Below are positions 23,201-33,756 of a stretch of DNA of 64,000 nt, piece after piece. How positions within the stretch are numbered: position 1 is the first letter of the stretch; the number at the start of each line of letters is the position of its first letter. This DNA comes from Trichoplusia ni (taxonomy: Eukaryota > Arthropoda > Insecta > Lepidoptera > Noctuidae), in assembly GCF_003590095.1 (NCBI RefSeq), contig NC_039484.1, positions 496,001 to 560,000 of the forward strand, given 5' to 3'. The notes below the pieces were generated by a model. That model did no database searches and was not told where the DNA came from. It saw only the letters and a program-made list of their open reading frames with translations. The translations under genes were made by a program, and so were the position numbers.

Positions 23201-26200
23201 CATCTGTAACCGAACTAGGCTGAGCCTGTATTTCGGCTATCAGCGCCTTTTCCCCGTGTTATTCAAAACAGAAGGTAATCATTAACTAGTCCGTGTACAA
23301 GGTATGATTGATTGAGTAACGCTTACTTGGATTTCGTTGGTATATAAAATTATATAATATTATTATTCCTTATCGTAAAAACAATATGAATGTGTTTAGG
23401 TGTAGAGTTGATTGTGAGGATGCGAAAGTTAAATGAGTGTGGATGTAGTATGTGTGTAAGTTTGCGTGCATGCGCGTGTGTGCGCGCGTATTTGTGTGTG
23501 TGTGTGTGTGTGTGTGTGTTTGTGTGTTTGTGACTGTTTATTTTGTCAGGGTGAGTGTCTAGGTAAGTGTACTGGTAGTATATAGGTTAACTGTTGTTTT
23601 TTGTTTTTCCAACAGCTGTTCTGTCTCCTCATAACAAAGTTTTTGTAGAAAACAAGTAGTTTTTAATTTACATTGCTTTAATGTTAAGGGGTGTATATTA
23701 ATTATTCTGTTTATTTTGTTATAGAGAAAGGGACCACAAAAAGCGGTAAATTTTTCACAGAATCTTGTCTTACATATAGGTGGCATGTCACATATGTTCT
23801 GTATACGACGTCTCTGAGGTAGTTGTGGATTATAGGTCTGTTTAGTGTGCTGCTGCAGGATAACTTTAAGAATAAATAGTTGTCTAACAGTTAAAACCTC
23901 GCACAACTTGTAGAGCTTTACAGTAGGGAAGTCGATAGGATTAAAGGTGCTAACCTTCAGAACAGCCCGCTGGGCTATCTCTACTGTCTTTAGAGTAGTT
24001 TTATAGATACCGCCCCAGGATGTGACACAATAGGCAAGGAGAGGCTGGCAGAGAGCGTAGTATATTCTTTTCAACAGCACGGGATCCGCTACGTGACGTA
24101 AGGTTTTAAAAATGAAAATTAGTTTGCGTACTCTGGAGCTGAGGATTTTTACGTGTTCTTTGAAGTTTAGGTTCTTGTCGATGATAATACCTAGGTGCTT
24201 TATGGAATTAACGCGTTCGATTTGTGGACAAGGACAAGTTACCGCCGAGGAACAAATGTGCGATTTAATATTTAGGTCCAATTGTACATCGGTGGCCCGC
24301 CCTATGCTAAAACAAATATATTTCGTTTTGTCGACGTTAAGGGTTAGGGAATTTCTTTGGAGCCAGCTTCTTGTCTTATCAAAACCAGCCTGTGCAGCGC
24401 CGAAGACCTCTTCCCAAGATTCCCCAGCGAACACTAAAGCCGTGTCATCGGCAAAAGAGATGATTTTACCCAATGCAAGGTTCAGGTTTGTTAGCCCATT
24501 TATATATATGAGAAATAATGTTGGTCCCAATATACTACCCTGCGGAACACCGTGTGTAACAGGGGAGTATGAGCTCATATGTTCACCCACACGAACACAT
24601 TGGGTACGTCCGGACAGGTAACTTGCGAAAAGTTGAAGTTGAGTGCCCCTGATTCCAAGTCTTTCTAGCTTAGTAAGTAGAAGAGAAACAGAAATCGTGT
24701 CAAATGCCTTTGCCAGATCTAGGAAAATAGAGAGACACTTCTTCCCTCTATCCAAACTAGAAGAGACAAAATCAACAAGTTTATTTACTGCCTGTTCGGT
24801 AGATTTGCCTTGTCTAAATCCGTACTGGTTAAGTGAAAGCAGGTTATGTTTTTCCAGATAGTCGACGAGCCGGGTGTTCATAATTTTTTCAAAAATTTTT
24901 GATATTGCGGGTAGAATGGATATAGGTCTATAGTTGCTAATAAGATTTTTGGCACCGTTTTTATATATTGGGCACACAATGGACTTTTTGAGAATATCTG
25001 GGAATACACCAGACCTTAGGCTGTCGTTAAGGATCTTAGTAAGTGGAGAAATAAGTATAGATTTGTGCTGTTTTAAGAATCTACTGCTAATGTTATCACA
25101 TCCTGGCGCACTTTCAGTCTTTAGTCCCATAATGAGTTGGTTCACTTCCATCTCATCAGTTTCAATTAGGGCGAATGAATTTAGTATGTTGATTTGATCA
25201 TGGTGAAAGTCATGTAAGTCTGTGTTTACTGAATTTAAGTTGGATTGTTGAATTTTGTCCGCCAGGGAACTTCCGACAGTTATAAAGTATCTGTTTGCTT
25301 CATTTAGTGATTGTTGAGGAGATGATGATAGAGAGAGAATTTCCTTTGGCTGTTGGGTTAAGTTTGTTGTGTTGGTGATGTTTTTAATTACTTTCCATAA
25401 TTTTTTATTGTTATTTTGGGCATCATTAATTTGTTTTTTATCATATTCTATCTTAATTTTTTTTTAATAAATTGTTACAGAAATTTCTGTACCGCTTATA
25501 GGTGGCCTTAAGGACTGCGTTATCAGGTGCTGAGTTCGATTTCAAGTGTAGATGGTCCCTATTTTGTGTACATCGCAATAATCCTGGAGTGATCCACGGT
25601 TTTAATATTTTTTGACGCCTTGGTAATTGCAATACTTGGGTATTTTTAGATATGGCCTCTTGAAGGCACGTTGTAAGGTAATTAATGTTGGTATTTGAAT
25701 CTGTTGTCTGATAAATTTGCTCGAAATTAATTTCTAAGAGATCCTTTTCTAGGCCTTTTGGGTTAATTTTAGTTTTAGTTGTGATTGCATATTTTCGAGG
25801 TCGCTTTAAATACATGCTCAATATCACAGGATGGTGGTCAGTGAGTGTTGCATGAGGGACTATAGTGATGGAAGGGCCTTTAGACTTTATTAAGGCGTGG
25901 TCTAAGCATGTTTGGCTAGCGCTTCGTGTTACGAGGGTGTGGCTAGGTAATAGGCCGTGCGAAGCCGCTAGGGTTAAGTATCGTTCTCCATCGTTGCCAA
26001 TTTTGTTAGGGTTAATTGCTATATTTATGTCACCCATAACTGCAATATAATTATATGAAGAGAATTTTTTTAATGTGTTGTCCAAAGAAGACATGAATGG
26101 GTCTAAGTTAGTGTAGGATGGAGACCTGTACATCGCAATCACCGCAATGCGGTTTTCAATAACTGCAACCAAACAATTACTGTTAGTGAAATCTGGTTCC

Positions 26201-29200
26201 ATGATAGAAACGTCCAGATTTTCTTTGTAGTAGATAACCACTCCATCGTTTTGTTTAGTATTGTTTTTAGTTACAGCGTGAGAGTAGCCTGTTAAATAAG
26301 GGTTATTACGGTCGTGGTTTTGCTACCCATGTTATTTGGACTTTAAAATGCAGACTGAACTTTAATCATATCACGCAGCAGTTACAATTAGACTTGTAAA
26401 AATGAGAGGTTTATGATTATACTAAAACATTTTTTTTATTATAACTGATTTGCAGAAGTAATAAACCTGCATAAGGTATGACACGTAGGTGTAATTTCCC
26501 CATCCCGTGATATGATGTATAAGAAATGAAGACTGACAGATATGTACTTAAGAATCACACTATTCTAAAAAGAAACACTCCATATCAAGAGTATGTGAAT
26601 CATGAGTTTCGTATGAATTTTCTGTTGAAAACAGTCAACTGTATTTTTTTGTCAAAAACGCCATGATAAACATTGATTTATAAAGAGTCAACATAGAAAT
26701 CGGTAAATAGAATAGTGATAATTACGATGATAGTAAGAAAACCCTTGTGACGTACTCTAACCACAAAGCATGATCGATACGATGACGATGAAGTCACAAA
26801 CCTCTTAGAACAAATTTATGACGTCACAGCTTAGATAAATAACAAAACATAATCAAACAACATGGATGCCCCGCCTTCTATGAAAATAAGCAAAGGCGTT
26901 TCTATGCAGCCGACCGTCGATAATGATTCTTTGTAATTTAAGTAACACACTGGCTACTAAGATGTTCTAGTTTCGAAAATAATTGACAGTCTGTTCTTTT
27001 GTTTCATTTGACAGCCCACACATACGTTGGGACTATGAGTCTTTGTTGTCCCATATGTGGTTTTGGTATCAATTATGAACTAACTACAGGTAATTAAATT
27101 GCGTGTTATTTAAAGGGCGAGCAAATTTTAACCTTACGCTTCCTGGAATAAGGTTAAAGATGTATATTTCAAACAAAAAACTAAAACTGATGACTGAGAG
27201 TTTTTGTTGTATTGTTCTTTCCTTAAGTAAACTGCGACGCAGTAGATTTATTATTAATAATATACTTGAGGAAAAAATAAAGAATTAGGCTAGTCCAAAA
27301 TGTTTCTTATAAAATAATAGTTGGAGTAAACTGAACAATTTCATACAAAGAATATAGTTTTAAAAACAAGTCCATCGTCACATAGCCAAAAACGAATCTG
27401 TGAACAATGTACTAGAAAATCGTTAATTATTACTTCCAGTCTTGGTCAGTTGACAAGAACTCACAAGAATAATGTTATTTCATAACAATTACTTAATTAT
27501 ATCGAAGCACGATCATAGTTTGACGTCAGTTTAACGTAAGCGATGACTTTCAATCGAGCGAATTTCATTGCAGATAGTCTTCGGGGAGATAAAACATGTT
27601 TTGCACTTAACGGCACGTAGAAAAAATAATAAGGTATTAATGAACATAAAAGTGAAGTAAATAATTGTTTAACTATAATAAAATTAAAACTTAATATTTT
27701 TTTACTACTTGAAATGTTTGCGACCGTAACTGCTAATGTAAAAGGAAGTATTGTTAATAGACAATACATATTTTCAATACAATTGATGAAAACCTTTATG
27801 TGATAATTTTCTCGTTAGTCAACCGAGAAAAATGGCTCGGGCAAGCAGTTGACGCGTTTCAAAAGGCTGAATAAAACATAAGTTATAAAAACATGTTATA
27901 AAAACTTCACACGTAGAATATCGGACGTCACTTACAAGTCATTTCAATTTTACTACAGTGTATTGCGTATTGCTCGGCTCGTTGTTCGCTGTTTCTCTTG
28001 AAATTTTGTCAAAGTACGTCATATCATTGTCAACGTGCTGTAACAGATTACTTGTGACCTTTTACGGATCGTTCATGACTTTACACTTGAGTTCATCTAA
28101 CTTGGCTGTTGGTCTAGTGGTTAATGGCCCTGACTGCGATACTTGAGGTTGTGAGTTCGATTCTCACCCAGGACAAATGTTTGTGTGTTGAGCGCAATCA
28201 TTTGTTCTGTATCTGGGTGTACTTATCGATAATTTAATAAGTATGAATTGTTTAGTATGTTTATCAATTATCCAGTGCCCATAATACAAGCTTTGGTTAG
28301 TTTGAGACTAGATGGCGTTAGTTGAAAGTTGTTGAATATTGTATTATATCATTACGTACATCTCTTTTCATTCACTGGATAACTTCATCAGAAGATACCC
28401 GGTCCTGTCAAAGCTTCATAGACCGATTCACTCTGCGTCACTGCTTCATTAAAATCGTTCTTCTTATCTACAACGGTTGGATCAAAAACCTAAACTTCTT
28501 CAAGTAGTTGCTTTAATACCAATCTTTGACCTTTTCTGCACGCGCTTTTTACTCGCGCCCAAGTAAATGATGTAACAGCATCTGTTATTGACCTCTTAAA
28601 CTAAACGAGAGAGAAGATAAAGTTGGGATTTTCTTGGAAAGCAGATAAGAAAAGATTTTGTTATGAATATAATAGATGCGTGACGATTATCTGTTACTCG
28701 TGCAATATCTAAGATTATGTTATTGATTTCAATGTCAAAAAGGACTGATACAACTGTTTTTACATAATCCTGCTGTTATGTATTAGTTTTACTTTTCAAC
28801 ATAATAATTACAAAAAATCGACTCCCGCACTAAGGACTTAAATCCTTGTATCGCGGGCGGATTCACAAACATTCGAGTAACATGCACAAAGACACCCAGA
28901 CTCAGGGCAAGAATTCATGATCCTCAGTGGATTTGGATTAATATATTTTGGTTTCGACACAGTTTTAATATTTGTTTTTCTATTCTTTGCAGATGCTGAT
29001 GAAAGACGTACTAAGGCCATATGTACCTGAATACAAGGGACAAGTCACATGTGAAGATGGAGAATGTATCCTTTTCAAATAAAACAAAATAACAAACATC
29101 ATCATCAACATGCGAACATTAGGAGAAGAACTTAAAATCTTCCCTCAATAGTTTTACTCACGTAATAATTCAGATTCTTCTCTGCCTTTGTTGATCTTTT

Positions 29201-32200
29201 TTAATTGCATCACACGTCATGATTAGGTTATATATCAAATCGCATTGCGTAGGAGCTTGTATGGTATAATGTGCCAATACGGCTATATTTATTTTTGATT
29301 TTTACCTGTTTACCAAAACAAATATTTCCTTAACGAATCACTTACAGTGTATTTACAACTACAAGACTTGCTGAGCGATTTCGACAGTCCCTGTGTTATG
29401 GACTGCAAAATCGGAGTCAGAACCTATTTGGAAGAAGAACTTGCGAAAGCTAAGGAGAAGACTAAGCTAAGAAAAGTGAGTATTCAAATGTTTTCTGACA
29501 TAACATAATTTGCTTCTGACATCGGGCATTGAAAAAGGTGCTCAATACTCAAAACTTTAGAGTCTAAAATTAAAGTACAGCGGAGTGTTTAGCAGCTAGA
29601 GCAATGAGTGTATGGAGATGAATTTGCAAAAAAATGCAAGTTGTGTAGGTTTTAAAAATGCTTGTGGTACCTCAGGCTGGATGTTAGATTTATCTCGAAA
29701 TGACCTCAACGGTTAATAAGTATCTATTTTCAGTACATTTACATAGGGTAATAACATAATGATGCTACTTATAGTAAATTGTTCATTTCCTTCAATAAAG
29801 CGTTCTATTCTTGTCACGATTTTAATCTAAGATTAGATCTAGAAGCAGATTCCAAGTGAACCTTACAGTAAATTTGAAATAGTACGCTTAGTTCCACTTC
29901 CAAAGAATCAAATACAGAAAATGATCAAGCGTTGATCACCACAGTAACCACTTCTTAGCTAGTCATTTCAAATTGCAAAAACCCATATCAAAATCCAGAA
30001 AAATCTTTAGAAATAAATTAAAAGGTTGCTGAAGTTGGTGACAAACTTTTGAATCGAGGTACGATTCAAAAGTTTGTCACCAACTTCAGCACTTAATGTT
30101 TAATTTGCTAGTATTGTGACGTCAGTAATTTTATAATGTTTTACCCTGAATGGCATGAACATAAAACGAACAAATAGCTTTAGATATCTCGGGCATATAC
30201 TTGCAGACGACCTTAAAGACAATGCAGATGTTGAGAGGGAGCGTAGGGCGCTGGCGGTCCGAGGTAATATGTTGGCACGTAGATTTCACCGTTGTACCGA
30301 TCAGGTTAAAATTACACTGTTTAAAGCGTATTGCCAGGGTCTGTACACGGGGGGTCTATGGATCGGCTGTACCAAAAGATCGCTGGACGCCCTGCGTGTC
30401 CAATATAATAATATCTTTAGGATGATGTTGGGACTACCCCGCTTTTGTAGTGAATCGGAAATGTTCGCGGAAAATCGAACTGATGACTTTTACGCTTTAA
30501 TAAGAAAGAAAACGGCATCAATAATAACTAGGATTCGGGCGAGTAACAACAGCATCCTAAAAACAGTGGCGGAGAATCTGTACTCTCCTATTTTTAGGCA
30601 TTTTGTTAAATTAGTAGTGAGGAAGGCGTGAAAATCGATTTGTGTTAAATTCTTTTTATGTACTAACAATAATTATAAGTTGTGTTTTTACTAACAAAAT
30701 GGACTGTATGTTGTCTGAAAAATAAAGATTATTATTATATTATTATATATCTGTATGAACAATTTAGTTTAACGATATCACGTATTTCTGTATACGTGCT
30801 CTTTATGCTTCGGATATCTACGTCATCACATCGTCACTTGTTATTGCTGTTTTTATTTAAATCAATATTTGTTTAAGGGATTATGTTAACGATAAATTCT
30901 TTACCAATATCACAATTATCGTGGTTTTTGTAGTTGTTATTGTAACAGTTTGTTTTATCTTAATTTTTAGCGTTGGTTCATCAAATATTAATATAGTTAG
31001 TGGTTTCTTAGGTTTACGCGAATGTTAGACATTGAAATGAAACTACTTTTACGGATTTTATCGCGGTTTAATTTTAGATTAATTATTTTAATTAGATTAA
31101 TTTTAATTATTTACATCTAGGAAATTAGATATTTTTCTCAGTTATAGCATTCCTTTTAATATTTATTTCTTCAATTCAAAATTAAAGATCAATAAAGAGA
31201 AAAACGTTGAACAAATGTAGACCGAAATTTTCGACCACTCCTGTTCCCAAGATAGTTAAAAAGCAAGATCCTAAAAACATCTAAGCACTAGATCAATTTA
31301 AACAAGACTAACGTTAAGCCGATAGAAAGCCAACTATCATTACTCGTCCGACCTCCATAGTATCACTTACAGAGTTCATTGCTTATCCTACAATGTCAGA
31401 GAATGTATGAACGCATTGATAAACCCGTCTAATTACCGCTATGTACGTCAATGATGTAGTATATGAACGTATTAATGTTAAGAGAACCAGTTATAAAAAT
31501 AAGAAGCTCATTGAGATCATTTTCGTTTGTTGCCTACGGATAATTAATTAGCTATGAATAGATTGTTTTGTTTTCCTCGAAGGGTCATTGTACGTTCGAT
31601 ATTTAGGTACTGTTCAAATATGAGAATTGTTGTTGATAAGGTCGCTTTTCAAATGACCGCACATGCTAAGAAAGAATTTAATTAAAAGTAACCTCAATAC
31701 CATATAAAAGTCAAACTGTTAAAATATAGTGAACATAAGCAACACGATATCCAAAATGAGAAAAAAAAAATCGAATTATTACAGTACAAGTTTATTAACG
31801 AAAAATTATTTCCTGATTCCAGGATATGTATGAAAAGATGATCCAGATAGACCCTAAAGCGCCAACGGAGGAAGAGCACAGGAGTAAGGGCGTCACGAAG
31901 CCAAGGTATATGATCTGGAGGGAGACCATCAGCTCTACTGCGACCCTGGGCTTCAGGATCGATGGAGTCAAGAAGGCTGACGGCACCAGCTCCAAAGACT
32001 TCAAGACTACGAAGTCTAGAGAACAAATTGCAGAAGCTTTCAAAGAATTTACGAGCAATTGTCCTAATGCTGCGGTAAGTTGATTTTTATTATTTAAAAA
32101 ATATAAAAGAAGTTTCATAAATTCAAGTTTTTCTCTTTATTATTAAGAGGAGAAATGGTTTTCCTGGCAAATAAGAGAAAAGATATAAATCTTCTATGTC

Positions 32201-32731
32201 AAAAATGTAGTACAAAATTACATAATATATTAAAATGTAACACGGATATTGTGAGATTTAGGCCTTATCTTATAACGATTATTTTCTTCCTACTGGCTGG
32301 ATTAATTAATGAACAAAGATCAGACCACGCCGACTTTAATTACTCCAAACAATATTTTAATAATATTTTTCTCTGCTTTACAGCCCAGATACTTAGAACG
32401 GCTGAAGAACATCAGAGATACCCTCAAAGAGTCACCGTTCTTCAGAAGCCACGAACTCATCGGCAGCTCCTTACTCTTCGTCCACGACAAGAGGCGTGCC
32501 TCCGTATGGATGATCGACTTCGCAAAAACCGTCCCCGTCCCAGACAATGTCAATATTGACCACGACTCAGTCTGGAAAGTCGGCAACCACGAGGACGGCT
32601 ATCTCATCGGCCTTAACAATCTCATCTCCATCTTCGAATCCCTCATCAAAGACGACAATGGCAACATAGACCAGTGCTATTCCAACGTCACTTTAGAAAA
32701 AAACGTTCGAAAAGATAGCTTAGATACTTGA
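20141..32731 (+). CDS. IP3K: Inositol 1,4,5-trisphosphate 3-kinase, six coding exons
   Basis: Exons 20141-20221, 22156-22335, 28993-29065, 29348-29475, 31823-32074 and 32384-32731 join in frame to 353 residues; all ten intron ends are GT/AG. The enzyme phosphorylates cytosolic IP3 at the 3 position to give IP4, which ends IP3-driven calcium release. Residues ~30-60 hold the basic Trp-rich calmodulin-binding segment (ERWRKLRNIVQW, then YPWIQLAGH). The IPK-family signature PxxxDxKxG is P126-CVMDCKI-G134. SSLL is at 266-269 in GSSLLFVHD, and the metal-binding IDF motif is 282-284 in MIDFAK. All key residues are present. The N-terminus is only 27 residues before exon 2, so this is a short isoform; longer isoforms could start upstream. 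The start Met is the first after an in-frame TAA at 20123. It converges with the potassium channel gene. Confidence 0.95.
20222..22155 (+). other. IP3K intron 1
   Basis: 1,934 bp, donor gttagt, acceptor ttcag. AT-rich, no repeat family recognised; TGACGTCA at 21267-21274. Confidence 0.7.
22156..22335 (+). CDS. IP3K: IP3K coding exon 2 (calmodulin-binding region)
   Basis: 60 codons, phase 0 on both sides (acceptor atttcag, donor gtatgt). Carries the basic/aromatic calmodulin-binding segment and the start of the kinase fold (WIQLAGHQGNF, then GTILKKLCPQEERCFQ). Confidence 0.95.
23480..23530. repeat. (GT)n microsatellite in LINE 3' UTR
   Basis: An alternating GT run with interruptions, following the LINE stop codon; as (CA)n on the LINE strand. 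Compare the (CA)n tract in the LINE at 61700-61770. Confidence 0.9.
23559..25465 (-). pseudogene. LINE reverse transcriptase domain
   Basis: Open from the A-run lesion at about 25465 to the stop at 23559-23561; the first in-frame ATG is at 25151. RT blocks in order: SNYRPISILPAISKIFEK, NQYGFRQGKSTEQA, FLDLAKAFDTIS (block A Asp), HGVPQGSILGPTLFLIYI, SFADDTALVFAG (catalytic Asp pair), IKHLGIIIDKNLNF, then a C-terminal region with LAYCVTSWGG and a late FLYNKINRIINIHPLT. All catalytic residues remain and no stop interrupts the domain. Open frames on the plus strand here (24112-25197) are shadows. Confidence 0.92.
25453..26322 (-). pseudogene. LINE endonuclease domain, truncated and frameshifted
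   Basis: Open from just after TAG (26323-26325) to TAA at 25453-25455, with no ATG at the front. Motifs of the APE-type endonuclease are present in order: NDGVVIYYK, AVIAMYRSPS, AVMGDINIAI, CLDHALIKS and LTDHHPVILS (the conserved SDHH-type catalytic end). The N-terminal endonuclease part (first catalytic Asn/Glu strands) is missing, which is typical 5' truncation. At NNLLKK the A run is 9 long; with 8 the frame would continue as KIKIEYDKKQ into the RT, so the two parts were one ORF. Confidence 0.85.
28103..28330 (+). repeat. tRNA-derived SINE, full-length, plus orientation
   Basis: Starts 'gttggtctagtggttaatgg' (A box), then 'tgtgagttcgattctcaccc' (B box), 'aggacaaatgtttgtgtg', 'atcatttgttctgtatctgg', and ends 'ccagtgcccataatacaagc' and 'tttgagactagatggcg'. 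It is the sense counterpart of the SINE at 2790-3047. Not a functional tRNA, as no matching 3' acceptor arm follows the T arm. Confidence 0.8.
28813..28935 (-). repeat. Type 2 SINE, minus orientation, next to exon 3
   Basis: 'aaaatcgactcccgcactaa', 'cttgtatcgcgggcgg', 'aacattcgagtaacatgcac', 'aaagacacccagactcaggg' in this order match the reversed body of the type 2 SINE. It ends about 60 bp before the exon 3 acceptor. Confidence 0.6.
28993..29065 (+). CDS. IP3K: IP3K coding exon 3
   Basis: 73 bases, from phase 0 to phase 1. Encodes MLMKDVLRPYVPEYKG and QVTCEDGE plus the first base of a Leu codon completed in exon 4. Donor is T|gtatcc. Confidence 0.92.
29348..29475 (+). CDS. IP3K: IP3K coding exon 4 (catalytic PxxxDxKxG)
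   Basis: 128 bases, phase 1 in and phase 0 out; acceptor cttacag, donor gtgagt. Encodes LYLQLQDLLSDFDSP, the catalytic signature PCVMDCKIG, and RTYLEEELAKAKEK, the most conserved block of the family. Confidence 0.95.
30027..30091. repeat. Perfect 30-bp hairpin
   Basis: Left arm 30027-30056 and right arm 30062-30091 are exact reverse complements with a 5-base loop (aggta). Arms start 'tgctgaagttggtgacaaac'. There is no tandem or dispersed copy elsewhere in the window. Confidence 0.95.
30137..30750 (+). mobile_element. LINE 3' fragment of another family
   Basis: An open frame to the stop at 30629-30631 encodes the C-terminal part of a reverse transcriptase polyprotein: FRYLGHILADDL, then ERERRALAVRGNMLARRF, then LFKAYCQGLYTGGLW and VQYNNIFRMMLGLPRF. 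I know this arrangement from many insect LINE polyproteins; it differs from the CR1/Daphne-like LINEs in this window. The catalytic RT part is missing. The tail is 'aaaaataaagattattatta' followed by ATT units, a LINE-type 3' end. It is in sense orientation within the intron. Confidence 0.8.
31823..32074 (+). CDS. IP3K: IP3K coding exon 5
   Basis: 84 codons, phase 0 both sides (acceptor gattccag, donor gtaagt). Begins DMYEKMIQIDPKAPTEEEH, then KPRYMIWRETISSTATLGF, corresponding to the IP3-binding insert of the family, which sets substrate preference for IP3. Open frames on the minus strand here are shadows. Confidence 0.95.
32384..32731 (+). CDS. IP3K: IP3K coding exon 6 (C-terminus)
   Basis: 115 codons plus TGA. 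Carries LIGSSLLFVHD, the metal-binding WMIDFAKT, and WKVGNHEDGYLIGLNNLI near the end. The last residues (NVRKDSLDT) are not conserved in my memory of the family. Acceptor is tttacag. Confidence 0.95.
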   Translation, partial: PRYLERLKNIRDTLKESPFFRSHELIGSSLLFVHDKRRASVWMIDFAKTVPVPDNVNIDHDSVWKVGNHEDGYLIGLNNLISIFESLIKDDNGNIDQCYSNVTLEKNVRKDSLDT

Positions 32732-33263
32732 AGTATCACAATTTTGATACCTGAGAGAAATCTCATGAGAATTGACTGTGCACAGTGATGTTGTACTGTT
32801 ATGCATTTTCAGTAGTTGCACTGAACTGTACAGATCTGGCTTGTTTATGCGAAGCTGAACTTGGCTAAGTTGGCAGGTTGCAGTAGAGACGTTTTCATTA
32901 ACGTGAGGATCGATGGCACTGAGCAGGCTCTAGTTGAGCATCGCAAAAACATGTCAAATGACGCGATAACTTTTATCGTAACCATTCACGACTACGTACC
33001 TATACATGTAATATTTCTTGTAAATAATCCATAGTATTACGTATAATTATATCTTATTGTTAAGTTTAAAATACTCATGTTAGTTTTAGGTTTGGGCACC
33101 ACCAATAGTGTTAATGTTTCTGTTTCAGTAATCGATACCTGTATATATTTTATGTATTTAAGTTTTATTGAGTACCTATTTTGCTAATTTAAACAGATTT
33201 TGATCAAATGTATGAACAATTTTTTATTTTCATTGGTAATATTGTCTAACAATTTAGTATGAA

Positions 33264-33269
33264 AATAAA
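33264..33269 (+). terminator. Candidate IP3K poly(A) signal
   Basis: AATAAA 533 bases after the IP3K stop. A second AATAAA at 33444-33449 is an alternative; using it would bring the IP3K 3' end up to or into the end of the channel transcript. Confidence 0.5.
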
Positions 33270-33471
33270 TTCTTTTGAAATGTCAACTGTATATAAAATC
33301 AGATTTATTTTTTTATTGAGTAACAGTTATACTGAAATCATAAATAGGTATTTATTTGTTTTTAAGTACACTATATTAGTGTAATGACTAGACTTCGTTT
33401 AGTCTTTATAGAAATATAAGTCTAAATCAATCAGCAGGTACTAAATAAAAATATCTTGTCAACTACTTTTT

Positions 33472-33484
33472 TTTATTCTTTATT
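33472..33484 (-). terminator. Candidate poly(A) signals of the channel gene
   Basis: Two TTTATT on the plus strand (33472-33477 and 33479-33484) read AATAAA on the minus strand, about 275 bases after the channel stop. Confidence 0.5.
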
Positions 33485-33756
33485 CCCGGAAAATCAAAAC
33501 TGAAATGATAGTGCTATTGTGTAATTGAGTGTCTATAAGAAACAAAGATCAAAATTGAAAAAATATGAGCTTTATCTTTCGGCATAGCAGAAGAATCAAA
33601 CTTGAATAAAAATCTAAAAAAATATTAGGAAAAATAAAACGACTTCAAAATATTGGACGGCTTATATTCATCATTTCCTTAAACCTAACCTTATCTAAAT
33701 AAATTATCAATTAAAATATATTTTTAATCTAAATTTTACTAAATAAGGCACTTGGG

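Larger units (their letters stand above)
23110..26325 (-). mobile_element. Nearly complete LINE (CR1/Daphne-like), antisense in IP3K intron 2
   Basis: A non-LTR retrotransposon with an apurinic-type endonuclease followed by reverse transcriptase, 5'-truncated at about 26325 just inside the endonuclease. The 3' UTR has a (CA)n tract (GT on plus, about 23480-23525) shortly after the stop, a stem-loop region at about 23205-23255, and ends near 23110 at 'aaataaacattacattatt' (minus). The coding part has one visible lesion, a 1-base length change in an A run (25456-25464), so the copy is young. Clade placement is from resemblance only. Exact ends and target duplication could not be fixed by eye. 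Confidence 0.85.
22336..28992 (+). other. IP3K intron 2, with LINE and SINEs
   Basis: 6,657 bp, donor gtatgt, acceptor ctttgcag. It hosts an antisense LINE (about 23.1-26.3 kb), a SINE at 28103-28330 and another at 28813-28935. Perfect TGACGTCA palindromes lie at 26819-26826 and 27521-27528. The parts at 22336-23100 and 26330-28100 show nothing else. Confidence 0.8.
29476..31822 (+). other. IP3K intron 4, with hairpin and LINE fragment
   Basis: 2,347 bp. Contains a perfect 30-bp-stem hairpin at 30027-30091, TGACGTCA at 30117-30124, and a LINE fragment from about 30137 to 30750. The remainder (29476-30026 and 30751-31822) shows nothing recognisable. Confidence 0.8.

Noticed and set aside
24112..25197. 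Several plus-strand ORFs, the longest 169 codons
   Set aside because: They are antisense shadows of the LINE reverse transcriptase, whose protein motifs are unmistakable.
26740..26930. Possible alternative IP3K promoter in intron 2
   Set aside because: It has a CRE palindrome, but no initiator with a following open exon and donor that joins in phase to exon 3 could be supported.
28103..28175. Possible tRNA gene with A and B boxes
   Set aside because: No acceptor-stem pairing, and the sequence continues into a SINE body found in inverted form at 2790-3047.
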